Assembly: GCA_023440825.1 (NCBI GenBank)
Contig: JAEXRL010000029.1
Span: 1-64,000 of the forward strand
Length of the DNA stretch: 64,000 bases
Origin: Pseudomonadota bacterium
GTDB lineage: Bacteria > Pseudomonadota > Gammaproteobacteria > Burkholderiales > Burkholderiaceae_B
Direction of reading: 5' to 3'
Shown piece after piece: positions 62,557-64,000 of the stretch; the stretch's first letter is position 1, and each line of letters begins with the position of its first letter. The position numbers and the translations under genes were made by a program. The notes under the pieces were generated by a model. It was not told the origin of the DNA. It worked only from the letters and a program-made list of their open reading frames with translations, and did no database searches.

Positions 62557-62585
62557 AGCCGTCAGCGCTCTGGGTGCTGACGGCT
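62557..62585. terminator. Stem-loop between convergent genes
   Basis: Perfect 10-base arms AGCCGTCAGC and GCTGACGGCT with a 9-base loop, 7 bases after the fused-protein stop and 16 bases from the HAD gene stop. No U-tract on either side; it may act as a shared end hairpin. Confidence 0.45.
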
Positions 62586-62601
62586 GATGCCAATCTCTGT
62601 A

Positions 62602-63321
62602 TCAGGCCTGCGCTGCAAGCGGACTAGGTAAGGCTAACTGATTCCACTGCTCAAAGGCGGCATACCATGAGCTATCACGCAGCCCAACATCACCATAACC
62701 CGCCGTGTGTAAGACAAACCGTACGTCTGCCCGTGATGCACACAGGGCATCCACAGATGTATCCCCAAAATACAGACATTGCTCAGGCTGTACGCCCAAG
62801 CTGCGTATTGTCTCTAGCAAAGGGACTGGGGAGGGCTTGGCTTGACCCCAGGAGTCAGAGCCACTAATCGTGTTGAAGTAGGTGTCTATGTGTAAAAGCT
62901 GACTGACTGATAAGGCGCTGGCATAACTTTTATTCGTACACACACCTATCGCCAGCCCTGCCTGAGCGCAGGCTTGCAACACCGCTAAGGCTCCAGGGTA
63001 GAGCTGCGTATTGCGATAGTTCAAGCTGGCGTAATAGCGAAAATACTGCTCTTTTAAAGAGTCAAACTCGGTTGGCTGCTGCCAGCCCATATCATTAATA
63101 ATATGCTGCATGATATTTTCACACGTGCCATGCAAGTTATCAGATACATAATCGGGCGCAAGCACACCATAACCACTGTGCTCAAAAGTCAGGCGCATGC
63201 CATCCATAATGTCGGTAGCGCTATCCAGCAAGGTTCCGTCTAAATCAAACACCACCCCACGTAAGTCCTGCTCTAGCAGTAAGGACTGAACATCAGGGCC
63301 AAGCACTACATTATTGGACAC
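62602..63321 (-). CDS. HAD-superfamily hydrolase, phosphoglycolate-phosphatase-like
   Basis: Phosphatase of 239 aa with the HAD motifs DLDGTLLDS (Asp nucleophile and acid), GVCTNKS and FGDTSVDAL. The helical cap (about 30-95) places it with Gph/PgmB-type enzymes. Start set at GTG 63321, with AAGGA about 10 bases upstream. The frame is open to 63456, but the extra 45 residues are unlike the family and overlap the upstream methyltransferase gene. Exact substrate uncertain. Confidence 0.8.
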   Translation of the reverse strand: MSNNVVLGPDVQSLLLEQDLRGVVFDLDGTLLDSATDIMDGMRLTFEHSGYGVLAPDYVSDNLHGTCENIMQHIINDMGWQQPTEFDSLKEQYFRYYASLNYRNTQLYPGALAVLQACAQAGLAIGVCTNKSYASALSVSQLLHIDTYFNTISGSDSWGQAKPSPVPLLETIRSLGVQPEQCLYFGDTSVDALCASRADVRFVLHTAGYGDVGLRDSSWYAAFEQWNQLALPSPLAAQA

Positions 63322-63430
63322 GAGTTTGTATTCCTTCTGAAAAGGCAGCTTCAAGCTACCAGCGTTGATAGGAAAGAACGTACTACTCAAGATACCATTT
63401 TCTGTAGGGATAGCAATGTAGTGTCTGCCT

Positions 63431-64000
63431 TTACACAGCCAGACGACGGAAAACACGAAACCTCACATCCACCGTCAGCCTTAAACGGCTTAAGGCTCGG
63501 GCGCGCTCCAGACCGGCCGCACTGGCTCGATACAGATGCGGTGTCATGACCAGTAACTGTTCAATGGCCTGTGCCGAATCTAAGACCAAAGAATATGACA
63601 CTTGCTGCTCATTCACCATTTCAAAGCCCGGCGTGTCAGAATGCTGCTCGGCCTTGCTCTTTAGCTCGGGATAAATTAGTTGGCGCAGTTCCTGTAAATG
63701 CTGATTACCCGCCTCCACCAACACCAGATAAGCATTCGGTGCCAATACCCGCGCGAACTCCTCGTACACAGGAAAGCCGAACATGCACAACACCACATCT
63801 AGGGTGTGTGAGGCAAGCGGCAAGTTAGCATTGCTGCCCACCAACCAGCGTATTTTCCGTGTTCTTTTAGCCGCCGCCAGCACTGCCCACTTAGAAATAT
63901 CCAAGCCTATCCAGCGCCATTGCTGCGATGCCAAGCCATGTTGACAGGCTTGCAAATAATAGCCTTCACCACAGCCAGCATCCAGGCACACCGCTTGCGA
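63431..64000 (-). CDS. rlmA: Class I SAM-dependent methyltransferase, RlmA-like (5' end outside window)
   Basis: The frame is open to the right edge, so only about 190 C-terminal residues are seen. LDAGCGEGYYLQA (motif I), LDISKWAVLAAAKR, GSNANLPL and the C-terminal LLVMTPHLYRAS match the 23S rRNA guanine-745/748 N1-methyltransferase RlmA. The N-terminal zinc-finger part would lie beyond 64000 and must be checked. It ends 110 bases before the HAD gene start (63321). Confidence 0.75.
   Translation of the reverse strand, partial: SQAVCLDAGCGEGYYLQACQHGLASQQWRWIGLDISKWAVLAAAKRTRKIRWLVGSNANLPLASHTLDVVLCMFGFPVYEEFARVLAPNAYLVLVEAGNQHLQELRQLIYPELKSKAEQHSDTPGFEMVNEQQVSYSLVLDSAQAIEQLLVMTPHLYRASAAGLERARALSRLRLTVDVRFRVFRRLAV

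Noticed and set aside
1..64000. Search by eye for CRISPR arrays, tRNA/rRNA genes, insertion sequences and prophage genes
   Set aside because: No regularly spaced repeats, cloverleaf-like intergenic sequences, transposases or phage proteins were recognised.

Overview
The window looks like ordinary chromosome of a betaproteobacterium in Burkholderiales, most likely family Alcaligenaceae. The evidence is the birA-coaX (Baf-type pantothenate kinase) pair, Bug/TctC-type periplasmic receptors without their permeases, the lipA/lipB/DUF493/D-amino-acid-aminotransferase/DacC block, and many LysR regulators. By eye, base composition is near half G+C. The genus is my inference (a Paenalcaligenes- or Alcaligenes-like organism) and cannot be settled here. 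I see no rRNA, tRNA, CRISPR array, insertion sequence or prophage. Nearly all the DNA is coding, with short gaps.

Left part (1-23300). Housekeeping genes come first: ung, lipoate synthesis (lipA, lipB, DUF493), D-amino acid aminotransferase, DacC, birA, coaX, galU and a cold-shock gene with a long leader. LPS core genes waaC-waaA follow, then an amidase with an EamA exporter, def-fmt diverging from dprA, and HMG-CoA lyase coupled to a small membrane protein. This part ends with an M28 peptidase, a TctC receptor and a LysR regulator in one orientation.

Middle part (23413-45223) is dominated by uptake. It holds an orphan AapJ-type amino-acid receptor. A seven-gene minus-strand operon follows: an acyl-CoA synthetase, a complete Liv-type ABC transporter and a PaaK-like ligase, facing a divergent Crp/Fnr-type regulator with an excellent CRP-like palindrome between them. 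Next comes a nitrogen module: glutamate dehydrogenase with a structured leader, a polar amino-acid ABC transporter and an asparaginase. A TRAP-TAXI transporter closes this part, with a strong terminator between receptor and permease.

Right part (45476-64000) holds acylphosphatase, two c-di-GMP enzymes (a PAS-GGDEF-EAL protein and a Cache-GGDEF cyclase), a LysR regulator, panB, an aldo/keto reductase, an MFS transporter, acnA and rmuC. A compact plus-strand cluster follows: TctC receptor, FAD/NAD(P) oxidoreductase and a fused CMD/alkylhydroperoxidase-domain protein. The window ends with a HAD phosphatase and a partial rlmA-like methyltransferase.

The most interesting items are the fused CMD/AhpD cluster, the folded gdhA leader with mutually exclusive helices, the ligase-bracketed Liv transporter with its Crp-type switch, and a 55-codon membrane peptide gene between coaX and galU.
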